This document shows positions 22,782 through 35,841 of a DNA stretch of 64,000 bases, one piece after another; the first letter of the stretch is position 1; every line of letters starts with the position of its first letter. The DNA lies in assembly GCA_037783545.1 (NCBI GenBank), contig JBBELK010001490.1, positions 141,414 through 205,413 on the forward strand, read 5' to 3'. Origin of the DNA: Henricia sp. BOLD:AAB3569 (Eukaryota > Echinodermata > Asteroidea > Spinulosida > Echinasteridae). Position numbers and translations under genes: made by a program. A model generated the notes under the pieces. That model saw nothing but the letters and a program-made list of their open reading frames with translations. It was not told where the DNA came from and did no database searches.

Positions 22782-24567
22782 GTGGCTGTCTGTACACACC
22801 TCTTTGGGGTACTCCTGAGTTGTGCGCATGCTCAGTCATTCGGACTGTCGTTAACGCACCGCAGTTTGGCTCGGCAATTTGGTCAAAGTGTGGTCCAAAC
22901 GTCGGCAAATTTAAAGGTCGAAAAATGTTCCGACGAACTTCAAATTTTGCATGCCCTAAACTCTCTATATTGCGCACTTGTCATAAAAAATTTACAGACT
23001 TTCGCCGGGAAATGGCAGAGAAATTTCAAAGTTTAGAAAAAAACTGGGTTGAGGCTTCCTGACTGCTCTCACGCAAACCGTGGCTGTCTGTACACACCTC
23101 TTTGGGGTACTCCTGAGTTGTGCGCATGCTCAGTCATTCGGACTGTCGTTAACGCACCGCAGTTTGGCTCGGCAATTTGGTCAAAGTGTGGTCCAAACTT
23201 CGGCAAATTTGGAGGTCGAAAAATGTTCCGACGAACTTCAAATTTTGCATGCCCTAAACTCTCTATATTGCGCACTTGTCATAAAAAATTGACAGACTTT
23301 CGCCGGGAAATGGCAGAGAAATTTCAAAGTTTAGAAAAAACTGGGTTGATGCTTCCTGACTGCTCTCACGCAAACCGTGGCTGTCTGTACACACCTCTTT
23401 GGGGTACTCCCGAGTTGTGCGCATGCTCAGTCATTCGGACTGTCGTTAACGCACCGCAGTTTGGCTCGGCAATTTGGTCAAAGTGTGGTCCAAACGTCGG
23501 CAAATTTGGAGGTCGAAAAATGTTCCGACGAACTTCAAATTTTGCATGCCCTAAACTCTCTATATTGCGCACTTGTCATAAAAAATGTACAGACTTTCGC
23601 CGGGAAATGGCAGAGAAATTTCAAAGTTTAGAAAAAAACTGGGTTGAGGCTTCCTGACTGCTCTCACGCAAACCGTGGCTGTCTGTACACACCTCTTTGG
23701 GGTACTCCTGAGTTGTGCGCATGCTCAGTCATTCGGACTGTCGTTAACGCACCGCAGTTTGGCTCGGCAATTTGGTCAAAGTGTGGTCCAAACGTCGGCA
23801 AATTTGGAGGTCGAAAAATGTTTCGACGAACTTCAAATTTTGCATGCCCTAAACTCTCTATATTGCGCACTTGTCATAAAAAATGTACAGACTTTCGCCG
23901 GGAAATGGCAGAGAAATTTCAAAGTTTAGAAAAAAACTGGGTTGAGGCTTCCTGACTGCTCTCACGCAAACCGTGGCTGTCTGTACACACCTCTTTGGGG
24001 TACTCCTGAGTTGTGCGCATGCTCAGTCATTCGGACTGTCGTTAACGCACCGCAGTTTGGCTCGGCAATTTGGTCAAAGTGTGGTCCAAACGTCGGCAAA
24101 TTTGGAGGTCGAAAAATGTTCCGACGAACTTCAAATTTTGCATGCCCTAAACTCTCTATATTGCGCACTTGTCATAAAAAATGTACAGACTTTCGCCGGG
24201 AAATGGCAGAGAAATTTCAAAGTTTAGAAAAAAACTGGGTTGAGGCTTCCTGACTGCTCTCACGCAAACCGTGGCTGTCTGTACACACCTCTTTGGGGTA
24301 CTCCTGAGTTGTGCGCATGCTCAGTCATTCGGACTGTTGTTAACGCACCGCAGTTTGGCTCGGCAATTTGGTCAAAGTGTGGTCCAAACGTCGGCAAATT
24401 TGGAGGTCGAAAAATGTTCCGACGAACTTCAAATTTTGCATGCCCTAAACTCTCTATATTGCGCACTTGTCATAAAAAATGTACAGACTTTCGCCGGGAA
24501 ATGGCAGAGAAATTTCAAAGTTTAGAAAAAACTGGGTTGAGGCTTCCTGACTGCTCTCACGCAAACC
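22782..24567 (+). repeat. Transition block to the atgtacag monomer family
   Basis: Six monomers. Those at 23,377, 23,675, 23,973 and 24,271 replace aattgacag with aatgtacag. Three of these four also carry a seven-A second run, giving 298 bp each. The 24,271 copy has gactgttgtt for gactgtcgtt. The 22,782 copy has atttaaaggtcg and aatttacag. These variants are the building blocks of the larger HOR that follows. Confidence 0.85.
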
Positions 24568-27500
24568 GTGGCTGTCTGTACACACCTCTTTGGGGTACTC
24601 CTGAGTTGTGCGCATGCTCAGTCATTCGGACTGTCGTTAACGCACCGCAGTTTGGCTCGGCAATTTGGTCAAAGTGTGGTCCAAACGTCGGCAAATTTGG
24701 AGGTCGAAAAATGTTCCGACGAACTTCAAATTTTGCATGCCCTAAACTCTCTATATTGCGCACTTGTCATAAAAAAATTACAGACTTTCGCCGGGAAATG
24801 GCAGAGAAATTTCAAAGTTTAGAAAAAAACTGGGTTGAGGCTTCCTGACTGCTCTCACGCAAACCGTGGCTGTCTGTACACACCTCTTTGGGGTACTCCT
24901 GAGTTGTGCGCATGCTCAGTCATTCGGACTGTCGTTAACGCACCGCAGTTTGGCTCGGCAATTTGGTCAAAGTGTGGTCCAAACGTCGGCAAATTTGGAG
25001 GTCGAAAAATGTTCCGACGAACTTCAAATTTTGCATGCCCTAAACTCTCTATATTGCGCACTTGTCATAAAAAAATGTACAGACTTTCGCCGGGAAATGG
25101 CAGAGATATTTCAAAGTTTAGAAAAAAACTGGGTTGAGGCTTCCTGACTGCTCTCACGCAAACCGTGGCTGTCTGTACACACCTCTTTGGGGTACTCCTG
25201 AGTTGTGCGCATGCTCAGTCATTCGGACTGTTGTTAACGCACCGCAGTTTGGCTCGGCAATTTGGTCAAAGTGTGGTCCAAACGTCGGCAAATTTGGAGG
25301 TCGAAAAATGTTCCGACGAACTTCAAATTTTGCATGCCCTAAACTCTCTATATTGCGCACTTGTCATAAAAAATGTACAGACTTTCGCCGGGAAATGGCA
25401 GAGAAATTTCAAAGTTTAGAAAAAACTGGGTTGAGGCTTCCTGACTGCTCTCACGCAAACCGTGGCTGTCTGTACACACCTCTTTGGGGTACTCCTGAGT
25501 TGTGCGCATGCTCAGTCATTCGGACTGTCGTTAACGCACCGCAGTTTGGCTCGGCAATTTGGTCAAAGTGTGGTCCAAACGTCGGCAAATTTGGAGGTCG
25601 AAAAATGTTCCGACGAACTTCAAATTTTGCATGCCCTAAACTCTCTATATTGCGCACTTGTCATAAAAAAATTACAGACTTTCGCCGGGAAATGGCAGAG
25701 AAATTTCAAAGTTTAGAAAAAAACTGGGTTGAGGCTTCCTGACTGCTCTCACGCAAACCGTGGCTGTCTGTACACACCTCTTTGGGGTACTCCTGAGTTG
25801 TGCGCATGCTCAGTCATTCGGACTGTCGTTAACGCACCGCAGTTTGGCTCGGCAATTTGGTCAAAGTGTGGTCCAAACGTCGGCAAATTTGGAGGTCGAA
25901 AAATGTTCCGACGAACTTCAAATTTTGCATGCCCTAAACTCTCTATATTGCGCACTTGTCATAAAAAAATTACAGACTTTCGCCGGGAAATGGCAGAGAA
26001 ATTTCAAAGTTTAGAAAAAACTGGGTTGAGGCTTCCTGACTGCTCTCACGCAAACCGTGGCTGTCTGTACACACCTCTTTGGGGTACTCCTGAGTTGTGC
26101 GCATGCTCAGTCATTCGGACTGTCGTTAACGCACCCAGTTTGGCTCGGCAATTTGGTCAAAGTGTGGTCCAAACGTCGGCAAATTTGGAGGTCGAAAAAT
26201 GTTCCGACGAACTTCAAATTTTGCATGCCCTAAACTCTCTATATTGCGCACTTGTCATAAAAAATTGACAGACTTTCGCCGGGAAATGGCAGAGAAATTT
26301 CAAAGTTTAGAAAAAACTGGGTTGAGGCTTCCTGACTGCTCTCACGCAAACCGTGGCTGTCTGTACACACCTCTTTGGGGTACTCCTGAGTTGTGCGCAT
26401 GCTCAGTCATTCGGACTGTCGTTAACGCACCGCAGTTTGGCTCGGCAATTTAATCAAAGTGTGGTCCAAACGTCGGCAAATTTGGAGGTCGAAAAATGTT
26501 CCGACGAACTTCAAATTTTGCATGCCCTAAACTCTCTATATTGCGCACTTGTCATAAAAAATGTACAGACTTTCGCCGGGAAATGGCAGAGAAATTTCAA
26601 GTTTAGAAAAAAACTGGGTTGAGGCTTCCTGACTGCTCTCACGCAAACCGTGGCTGTCTGTACACACCTCTTTGGGGTACTCCTGAGTTGTGCGCATGCT
26701 CAGTCATTCGGACTGTCGTTAACGCACCGCAGTTTGGCTCGGCAATTTGGTCAAAGTGTGGTCCAAACGTCGGCAAATTTGGAGGTCGAAAAATGTTCCG
26801 ACGAACTTCAAATTTTGCATGCCCTAAACTCTCTATATTGCGCACTTGTCATAAAAAAATTACAGACTTTCGCCGGGAAATGGCAGAGAAATTTCAAAGT
26901 TTAGAAAAAACTGGGTTGAGGCTTCCTGACTGCTCTCACGCAAACCGTGGCTGTCTGTACACACCTCTTTGGGGTACTCCTGAGTTGTGCGCATGCTCAG
27001 TCATTCGGACTGTCGTTAACGCACCCCAGTTTGGCTCGGCAATTTGGTCAAAGTGTGGTCCAAACGTCGGCAAATTTGGAGGTCGAAAAATGTTCCGACG
27101 AACTTCAAATTTTGCATGCCCTAAACTCTCTATATTGCGCACTTGTCATAAAAAATTGACAGACTTTCGCCGGGAAATGGCAGAGAAATTTCAAAGTTTA
27201 GAAAAAACTGGGTTGAGGCTTCCTGACTGCTCTCACGCAAACCGTGGCTGTCTGTACACACCTCTTTGGGCTACTCCTGAGTTGTGCGCATGCTCAGTCA
27301 TTCGGACTGTCGTTAACGCACCGCAGTTTGGCTCGGCAATTTGGTCAAAGTGTGGTCCAAACGTCGGCAAATTTGGAGGTCGAAAAATGTTCCGACGAAC
27401 TTCAAATTTTGCATGCCCTAAACTCTCTATATTGCGCACTTGTCATAAAAAATGTACAGACTTTCGCCGGGAAATGGCAGAGAAATTTCAAAGTTTAGAA

Positions 27501-28135
27501 AAAAACTGGGTTGAGGCTTCCTGACTGCTCTCACGCAAACCGTGGCTGTCTGTACACACCTCTTTGGGGTACTCCTGAGTTGTGCGCATGCTCAGTCATT
27601 CGGACTGTCGTTAACGCACCGCAGTTTGGCTCGGCAATTTGGTCATAGTGTGGTCCAAACGTCGGCAAATTTGGAGGTCGAAAAATGTTCCGACGAACTT
27701 CAAATTTTGCATGCCCTAAACTCTCTATATTGCGCACTTGTCATAAAAAATTGACAGACTTTCGCCGGAAATGGCAGAGAAATTCCAAAGTTTAGAAAAA
27801 ACTGGGTTGAGGCTTCCTGACTGCTCTCACGCAAACCGTGGCTGTCTGTACACACCTCTTTGGGGTACTCCTGAGTTGTGCGCATGCTCAGTCATTCGGA
27901 CTGTCGTTAACGCACCGCAGTTTGGCTCGGCAATTTGGTCAAAGTGTGGTCCAAACGTCGGCAAATTTGGAGGTCGAAAAATGTTCCGACGAACTTCAAA
28001 TTTTGCATGCCCTAAACTCTCTATATTGCGCACTTGTCATAACAAATTGACAGACTTTCGCCGGGAAATGGCAGAGAAATTTCAAAGTTTAGAAAAAAAC
28101 TGGGTTGAGGCTTCCTGACTGCTCTCACGCAAACC
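24568..28135 (+). repeat. 12-monomer HOR copy 1 (3,568 bp)
   Basis: Markers in order from 24,568: aattacag; a seven-A atgtacag; gactgttgtt plus atgtacag; aattacag twice; cacccag; atgtacag; aattacag; caccccag; atgtacag; catagtg; and cataacaaa. Copy 2 starts at 28,136 with the same order. Corresponding anchors are 3,567-3,568 bp apart for ten consecutive monomers after the first, after which copy 2 has one extra monomer. Private changes in copy 1 include gagatattt, atttaatcaaag and tttgggctact. Confidence 0.92.
27542..27837 (+). repeat. Probable collapsed hybrid monomer in HOR copy 1
   Basis: This monomer carries both catagtg (early) and attccaaag (late). In HOR copy 2 those two marks sit on two adjacent monomers: catagtg at 31,109 and attccaaag at 31,407. 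The simplest reading is that copy 1 lost one monomer length by exchange between these neighbours, with the crossover between the two sites. A gain in copy 2 is the alternative. It also lost one G (cgccggaaatgg). Confidence 0.75.
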
Positions 28136-31100
28136 GTGGCTGTCTGTACACACCTCTTTGGGGTACTCCTGAGTTGTGCGCATGCTCAGTCATTCGGACT
28201 GTCGTTAACGCACCGCAGTTTGGCTCGGCAATTTGGTCAAAGTGTGGTCCAAACGTCGGCAAATTTGGAGGTCGAAAAATGTTCCGACGAACTTCAAATT
28301 TTGCATGCCCTAAACTCTCTATATTGCGCACTTGTCATAAAAAAATTACAGACTTTCGCCGGGAAATGGCAGAGAAATTTCAAAGTTTAGAAAAAAACTG
28401 GGTTGAGGCTTCCTGACTGCTCTCACGCAAACCGTGGCTGTCTGTACACACCTCTTTGGGGTACTCCTGAGTTGTGCGCATGCTCAGTCATTCGGACTGT
28501 CGTTAACGCACCGCAGTTTGGCTCGGCAATTTGGTCAAAGTGTGGTCCAAACGTCGGCAAATTTGGAGGTCGAAAAATGTTCCGACGAACTTCAAATTTT
28601 GCATGCCCTAAACTCTCTATATTGCGCACTTGTCATAAAAAAATGTACAGACTTTCGCCGGGAAATGGCAGAGAAATTTCAAAGTTTAGAAAAAAACTGG
28701 GTTGAGGCTTCCTGACTGCTCTCACGCAAACCGTGGCTGTCTGTACACACCTCTTTGGGGTACTCCTGAGTTGTGCGCATGCTCAGTCATTCGGACTGTT
28801 GTTAACGCACCGCAGTTTGGCTCGGCAATTTGGTCAAAGTGTGGTCCAAACGTCGGCAAATTTGGAGGTCGAAAAATGTTCCGACGAACTTCAAATTTTG
28901 CATGCCCTAAACTCTCTATATTGCGCACTTGTCATAAAAAATGTACAGACTTTCGCCGGGAAATGGCAGAGAAATTTCAAAGTTTAGAAAAAACTGGGTT
29001 GAGGCTTCCTGACTGCTCTCACGCAAACCGTGGCTGTCTGTACACACCTCTTTGGGGTACTCCTGAGTTGTGCGCATGCTCAGTCATTCGGACTGTCGTT
29101 AACGCACCGCAGTTTGGCTCGGCAATTTGGTCAAAGTGTGGTCCAAACGTCGGCAAATTTGGAGGTCGAAAAATGTTCCGACGAACTTCAAATTTTGCAT
29201 GCCCTAAACTCTCTATATTGCGCACTTGTCATAAAACAATTACAGACTTTCGCCGGGAAATGGCAGAGAAATTTCAAAGTTTAGAAAAAAACTGGGTTGA
29301 GGCTTCCTGACTGCTCTCACGCAAACCGTGGCTGTCTGTACACACCTCTTTGGGGTACTCCTGAGTTGTGCGCATGCTCAGTCATTCGGACTGTCGTTAA
29401 CGCACCGCAGTTTGGCTCGGCAATTGGTCAAAGTGTGGTCCAAACGTCGGCAAATTTGGAGGTCGAAAAATGTTCCGACGAACTTCAAATTTTGCATGCC
29501 CTAAACTCTCTATATTGCGCACTTGTCATAAAAAAATTACAGACTTTCGCCGGGAAATGGCAGAGAAATTTCAAAGTTTAGAAAAAACTGGGTTGAGGCT
29601 TCCTGACTGCTCTCACGCAAACCGTGGCTGTCTGTACACACCTCTTTGGGGTACTCCTGAGTTGTGCGCATGCTCAGTCATTCGGACTGTCGTTAACGCA
29701 CCCCAGTTTGGCTCGGCAATTTGGTCAAAGTGTGGTCCAAACGTCGGCAAATTTGGAGGTCGAAAAATGTTCCGACGAACTTCAAATTTTGCATGCCCTA
29801 AACTCTCTATATTGCGCACTTGTCATAAAAAATTGACAGACTTTCGCCGGGAAATGGCAGAGAAATTTCAAAGTTTAGAAAAAACTGGGTTGAGGCTTCC
29901 TGACTGCTCTCACGCAAAAAGTGGCTGTCTGTACACACCTCTTTGGGTACTCCTGAGTTGTGCGCATGCTCAGTCATTCGGACTGTCGTTAACGCACCGC
30001 AGTTTGGCTCGGCAATTTGGTCAAAGTGTGGTCCAAACGTCGGCAAATTTGGAGGTCGAAAAATGTTCCGACGAACTTCAAATTTTGCATGCCCTAAACT
30101 CTCTATATTGCGCACTTGTCATAAAAAATGTACAGACTTTCGCCGGGAAATGGCAGAGAAATTTCAAAGTTTAGAAAAAACTGGGTTGAGGCTTCCTGAC
30201 TGCTCTCACGCAAACCGTGGCTGTCTGTACACACCTCTTTGGGGTACTCCTGAGTTGTGCGCATGCTCAGTCATTCGGACTGTCGTTAACGCACCGCAGT
30301 TTGGCTCGGCAATTTGGTCAAAGTGTGGTCCAAACGTCGGCAAATTTGGAGGTCGAAAAATGTTCCGACGAACTTCAAATTTTGCATGCCCTAAACTCTC
30401 TATATTGCGCACTTGTCATAAAAAAATTACAGACTTTCGCCGGGAAATGGCAGAGAAATTTCAAAGTTTAGAAAAAACTGGGTTGAGGCTTCCTGACTGC
30501 TCTCACGCAAACCGTGGCTGTCTGTACACACCTCTTTGGGGTACTCCTGAGTTGTGCGCATGCTCAGTCATTCGGACTGTCGTTAACGCACCCCAGTTTG
30601 GCTCGGCAATTTGGTCAAAGTGTGGTCCAAACGTCGGCAAATTTGGAGGTCGAAAAATGTTCCGACGAACTTCAAATTTTGCATGCCCTAAACTCTCTAT
30701 ATTGCGCACTTGTCATACAAAATTGACAGACTTTCGCCGGGAAATGGCAGAGAAATTTCAAAGTTTAGAAAAAACTGGGTTGAGGCTTCCTGACTGCTCT
30801 CACGCAAACCGTGGCTGTCTGTACACACCTCTTTGGGGTACTCCTGAGTTGTGCGCATGCTCAGTCATTCGGACTGTCGTTAACGCACCGCAGTTTGGCT
30901 CGGCAATTTGGTCAAAGTGTGGTCCAAACGTCGGCAAATTTGGAGGTCGAAAAATGTTCCGACGAACTTCAAATTTTGCATGCCCTAAACTCTCTATATT
31001 GCGCACTTGTCATAAAAAATGTACAGACTTTCGCCGGGAAATGGCAGAGAAATTTCAAAGTTTAGAAAAAAACTGGGTTGAGGCTTCCTGACTGCTCTCA

Positions 31101-32000
31101 CGCAAACCGTGGCTGTCTGTACACACCTCTTTGGGGTACTCCTGAGTTGTGCGCATGCTCAGTCATTCGGACTGTCGTTAACGCACCGCAGTTTGGCTCG
31201 GCAATTTGGTCATAGTGTGGTCCAAACGTCGGCAAATTTGGAGGTCGAAAAATGTTCCGACGAACTTCAAATTTCGCATGCCCTAAACTCTCTATATTGC
31301 GCACTTGTCATAAAAAATTGACAGACTTTCGCCGGGAAATGGCAGAGAAATTTCAAAGTTTAGAAAAAAACTGGGTTGAGGCTTCCTGACTGCTCTCACG
31401 CAAACCGTGGCTGTCTGTACACACCTCTTTGGGGTACTCCTGAGTTGTGCGCATGCTCAGTCATTCGGACTGTCGTTAACGCACCGCAGTTTGGCTCGGC
31501 AATTTGGTCAAAGTGTGGTCCAAACGTCGGCAAATTTGGAGGTCGAAAAATGTTCCGACGAACTTCAAATTTTGCATGCCCTAAACTCTCTATATTGCGC
31601 ACTTGTCATAAAAAATTGACAGACTTTCGCCGGGAAATGGCAGAGAAATTCCAAAGTTTAGAAAAAACTGGGTTGAGGCTTCCTGACTGCTCTCACGCAA
31701 ACCGTGGCTGTCTGTACACACCTCTTTGGGGTACTCCTGAGTTGTGCGCATGCTCAGTCATTCGGACTGTCGTTAACGCACCGCAGTTTGGCTCGGCAAT
31801 TTGGTCAAAGTGTGGTCCAAACGTCGGCAAATTTGGAGGTCGAAAAATGTTCCGACGAACTTCAAATTTTGCATGCCCTAAACTCTCTATATTGCGCACT
31901 TGTCATAACAAATTGACAGACTTTCGCCGGGAAATGGCAGAGAAATTTCAAAGTTTAGAAAAAACTGGGTTGAGGCTTCCTGACTGCTCTCACGCAAACC
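28136..32000 (+). repeat. 13-monomer HOR copy 2 (3,865 bp)
   Basis: It follows copy 1 monomer by monomer: aattacag at 28,136, seven-A atgtacag at 28,434, gactgttgtt at 28,733, aattacag at 29,030 and 29,328, caccccag at 29,624, atgtacag at 29,921, aattacag at 30,217, caccccag at 30,514, atgtacag at 30,811 and catagtg at 31,109. Then come an added monomer at 31,407 and cataacaaa at 31,704. Private differences include gcaattggtc at 29,421, caaaaagtgg before 29,921 and tttgggtact just after. An aattacag monomer at 32,001 starts what would be a third copy, but the pattern then stops. Confidence 0.92.
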
Positions 32001-32595
32001 GTGGCTGTCTGTACACACCTCTTTGGGGTACTCCTGAGTTGTGCGCATGCTCAGTCATTCGGACTGTCGTTAACGCACCGTAGTTTGGCTCGGCAATTTG
32101 GTCAAAGTGTGGTCCAAACGTCGGCAAATTTGGAGGTCGAAAAATGTTCCGACGAACTTCAAATTTTGCATGCCCTAAACTCTCTATATTGCGCACTTGT
32201 CATAAAAAAATTACAGACTTTCGCCGGGAAATGGCAGAGAAATTTCAAAGTTTAGAAAAAAACTGGGTTGAGGCTTCCTGACTGCTCTCACGCAAACCGT
32301 GGCTGTCTGTACACACCTCTTTGGGGTACTCCTGAGTTGTGCGCATGCTCAGTCATTCGGACTGTCGTTAACGCACCGCAGTTTGGCTCGGCAATTTGGT
32401 CAAAGTGTGGTCCAAACGTCGGCAAATTTGGAGGTCGAAAAATGTTCCGACGAACTTTAAATTTTGCATGCCCTAAACTCTCTATATTGCGCACTTGTCA
32501 TAAAAAATTGACAGACTTTCGCCGGGAAATGGCAGAGAAATTTCAAAGTTTAGAAAAAACTGGGTTGAGGCTTCCTGACTGCTCTCACGCAAACC

Positions 32596-32878
32596 GTGGC
32601 TGTCTGTACACACCTCTTTGGGGTACTCCTGAGTTGTGCGCATGCTCAGTCATTCGGACTGTCGTTAACAGTCCCAATTTGGTCAAAGTGTGGTCCAAAC
32701 GTCGGCAAATTTGGAGGTCGAAAAATGTTCCGACGAACTTCAAATTTTGCATGCCCTTAACTCTCTATATTGCGCACTTGTCATAAAAAATTGACAGACT
32801 TTCGCCGGGAAATGGCAGAGAAATTTCAAAGTTTAGAAAAAACTGGGTTGAGGCTTCCTGACTGCTCTCACGCAAACC
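32596..32878 (+). repeat. 283-bp monomer with a templated deletion and new hairpin
   Basis: Twenty bases after gttaac (gcaccgcag to ctcggc) are replaced by agtccc, a net loss of 14 bp. The join creates ggactgtcgttaacagtcc at 32,656-32,674, a perfect 7-bp stem with a 5-nt loop. The new bases complement the sequence just upstream, so a fold-back template switch during replication is the likely cause. It occurs once only. The same monomer has a C-to-T change giving gcccttaac. Confidence 0.85.
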
Positions 32879-33175
32879 GTGGCTGTCTGTACACACCTCT
32901 TTGGGGTACTCCTGAGTTGTGCGCATGCTCAGTCATTCGGACTGTCGTTAACGCACCGCAGTTTGGTTCGGCAATTTGGTCAAAGTGTGGTCCAAACGTC
33001 GGCAAATTTGGAGGTCGAAAAATGTTCCGACGAACTTCAAATTTTGCATGCCCTAAACTCTCTATATTGCGCACTTGTCATAAAAAATTGACAGACTTTC
33101 GCCGGGAAATGGCAGAGAAATTTCAAAGTTTAGAAAAAACTGGGTTGAGGCTTCCTGACTGCTCTCACGCAAACC

Positions 33176-33461
33176 GTGGCTGTCTGTACACACCTCTTTG
33201 GGGTACTCCTGAGTTGTGCGCATGCTCAGTCATTCGGACTGTCGTTAACGCACCGCAGTTTGGCTCGGCAATTTGGTCAAAGTGTGGTCCAAACGTCGGC
33301 AAATTTTGAGGTCGAAAAATATTCCGACGAACTTCAAATTTTGCATGCCCTAAACTCTCTATATTGCGCACTTGTCATAAACAAATTGACAGACTTGGCA
33401 GAGAAATTTCAAAGTTTAGAAAAAACTGGGTTGAGGCTTCCTGACTGCTCTCACGCAAACC
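33176..33461 (+). repeat. 286-bp monomer with a 12-bp deletion
   Basis: Twelve bases (cgccgggaaat plus one T) are missing, so that gacttt...ggcagag becomes gacttggcagag (junction near 33,396). The extra base in cataaacaaattg accounts for the length of 286. Only one base is shared at the ends. The following monomer shares its other markers but not the deletion, so the deletion came after that local duplication. Confidence 0.88.
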
Positions 33462-34650
33462 GTGGCTGTCTGTACACACCTCTTTGGGGTACTCCTGAGT
33501 TGTGCGCATGCTCAGTCATTCGGACTGTCGTTAACGCACCGCAGTTTGGCTCGGCAATTTGGTCAAAGTGTGGTCCAAACGTCGGCAAATTTTGAGGTCG
33601 AAAAATATTCCGACGAACTTCAAATTTTGCATGCCCTAAACTCTCTATATTGCGCACTTGTCATAAAAAAATTGACAGACTTTCGCCCGGAAATGGCAGA
33701 GAAATTTCAAAGTTTAGAAAAAACTGGGTTGAGGCTTCCTGACTGCTCTCACGCAAACCGTGGCTGTCTGTACACACCTCTTTGGGGTACTCCTGAGTTG
33801 TGCGCATGCTCAGTCATTCGGACTGTCGTTAACGCACCGCAGTTTGGCTCGGCAATTTGGTCAAAGTGTGGTCCAAACGTCGGCAAATTTGGAGGTCGAA
33901 AAATGTTCCGACGAACTTCAAATGTTGCATGCCCTAAACTCTCTATATTGCGCACTTGTCATAAAAAATTGACGGACTTTCGCCCGGAAATGGCAGAGAA
34001 ATTTCAAAGTTTAGATAAAACTGGGTTGAGGCTTCCTGACTGCTCTCACGCAAACCGTGGCTGTCTGTACACACCTCTTTGGGGTACTCCTGAGTTGTGC
34101 GCATGCTCAGTCATTCGGACTGTCGTTAACGCACCGCAGTTTGGCTCGGCAATTTGGTCAAAGTGTGGTCCAAACGTCGGCAAATTTGGAGGTCGAAAAA
34201 TGTTCCGACGAACTTCAAATTTTGCATGCCCTAAACTCTCTATATTGCGCACTTGTCATAAAAAATTGACAGACTTTCGCCGGGAAATGGCAGAGAAATT
34301 TCAAAGTTTAGAAAAAACTGGGTTGAGGCTTCCTGACTGCTCTCACGCAAACCGTGGCTGTCTGTACACACCTCTTTGGGGTACTCCTGAGTTGTGCGCA
34401 TGCTCAGTCATTCGGACTGTCGTTAACGCACCGCAGTTTGGCTCGGCAATTTGGTCAAAGTGTGGTCCAAACGTCGGCAAATTTGGAGGTCGAAAAATGT
34501 TCCGACGAACTTCAAATTTTGCATGCCCTAAACTCTCTATATTGCGCACTTGTCATAAAAAATTGACAGACTTTCGCCGGGAAATGGCAGAGAAATTTCA
34601 AAGTTTAGAAAAAACTGGGTTGAGGCTTCCTGACTGCTCTCACGCAAACC

Positions 34651-35841
34651 GTGGCTGTCTGTACACACCTCTTTGGGGTACTCCTGAGCTGTGCGCATGC
34701 TCAGTCATTCGGACTGTCGTTAACGCACCGCAGTTTGGCTCGGCAATTTGGTCAAAGTGTGGTCCAAACGTCGGCAAATTTGGAGGTCGAAAAATGTTCC
34801 GACGAACTTCAAATTTTGCATGCCCTAAACTCTCTATATTGCGCACTTGTCATAACAAAATTGACAGACTTTCGCCGGGAAATGGCAGAGACATTTCAAA
34901 GTTTAGAAAAAACTGGGTTGAGGCTTCCTGACTGCTCTCACGCAAACCGTGGCTGTCTGTACACACCTCTTTGGGGTACTCCTGAGTTGTGCGCATGCTC
35001 AGTCATTCGGACTGTCGTTAACGCACCGCAGTTTGGCTCGGCAATTTGGTCAAAGTGTGGTCCAAACGTCGGCAAATTTGGAGGTCGAAAAATGTTCCGA
35101 CGAACTTCAAATTTTGCATGCCCTAAACTCTCTATATTGCGCACTTGTCATAAAAAATTGACAGACTTTCGCCGGGAAATGGCAGAGAAATTTCAAAGTT
35201 TAGAAAAAAACTGGGTTGAGGCTTCCTGACTGCTCTCACGCAAACCGTGGCTGTCTGTACACACCTCTTTGGGGTACTCCTGAGCTGTGCGCATGCTCAG
35301 TCATTCGGACTGTCGTTAACGCACCGCAGTTTGGCTCGGCAATTTGGTCAAAGTGTGGTCCAAACGTCGGCAAATTTGGAGGTCGAAAAATGTTCCGACG
35401 AACTTCAAATTTTGCATGCCATAAACTCTCTATAATGCGCACTTGTCATAAAAAAATTGACAGACTTTCGCCGGGAAATGGCAGAGAAATTTCAAAGTTT
35501 AGAAAAAACTGGGTTGAGGCTTCCTGACTGCTCTCACGCAAACCGTGGCTGTCTGTACACACATCTTTGGGGTACTCCTGAGTTGTGCGCATGCTCAGTC
35601 ATTCGGACTGTCGTTAACGCACCGCAGTTTGGCTCGGCAATTTGGTCAAAGTGTGGTCCAAACGTCGGCAAATTTGGAGGTCGAAAAATGTTCCGACGAA
35701 CTTCAAATTTTACAAGCCCTAAACTCTCTATATTGCGCACTTGTCATAAAAAATTGACAGACTTTCGCCGGGAAATGGCAGAGAAATTTCAAAGTTTAGA
35801 AAAAACTGGGTTGAGGCTTCCTGACTGCTCTCACGCAAACC
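34651..35841 (+). repeat. Tetramer HOR copy 1 (1,191 bp)
   Basis: Four monomers: gagctg with cataacaaaattg and gagacattt; unmarked with seven A; gagctg with gccataaac; and acatcttt with tacaagccc. A second copy follows at once with the same order. The third monomer has a private ataatgcgc change. Confidence 0.9.

Larger units (their letters stand above)
32001..34650 (+). repeat. Irregular block with two rearranged monomers
   Basis: Nine monomers without a clear period. It contains the two rearranged copies at 32,596 and 33,176. Adjacent copies at 33,176 and 33,462 share aattttgagg and aaatattccg, and so look like a one-monomer duplication. The cgcccgg variant, common further right, first appears at 33,462 and 33,760. 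The aatgttgc variant first appears at 33,760. Confidence 0.82.
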
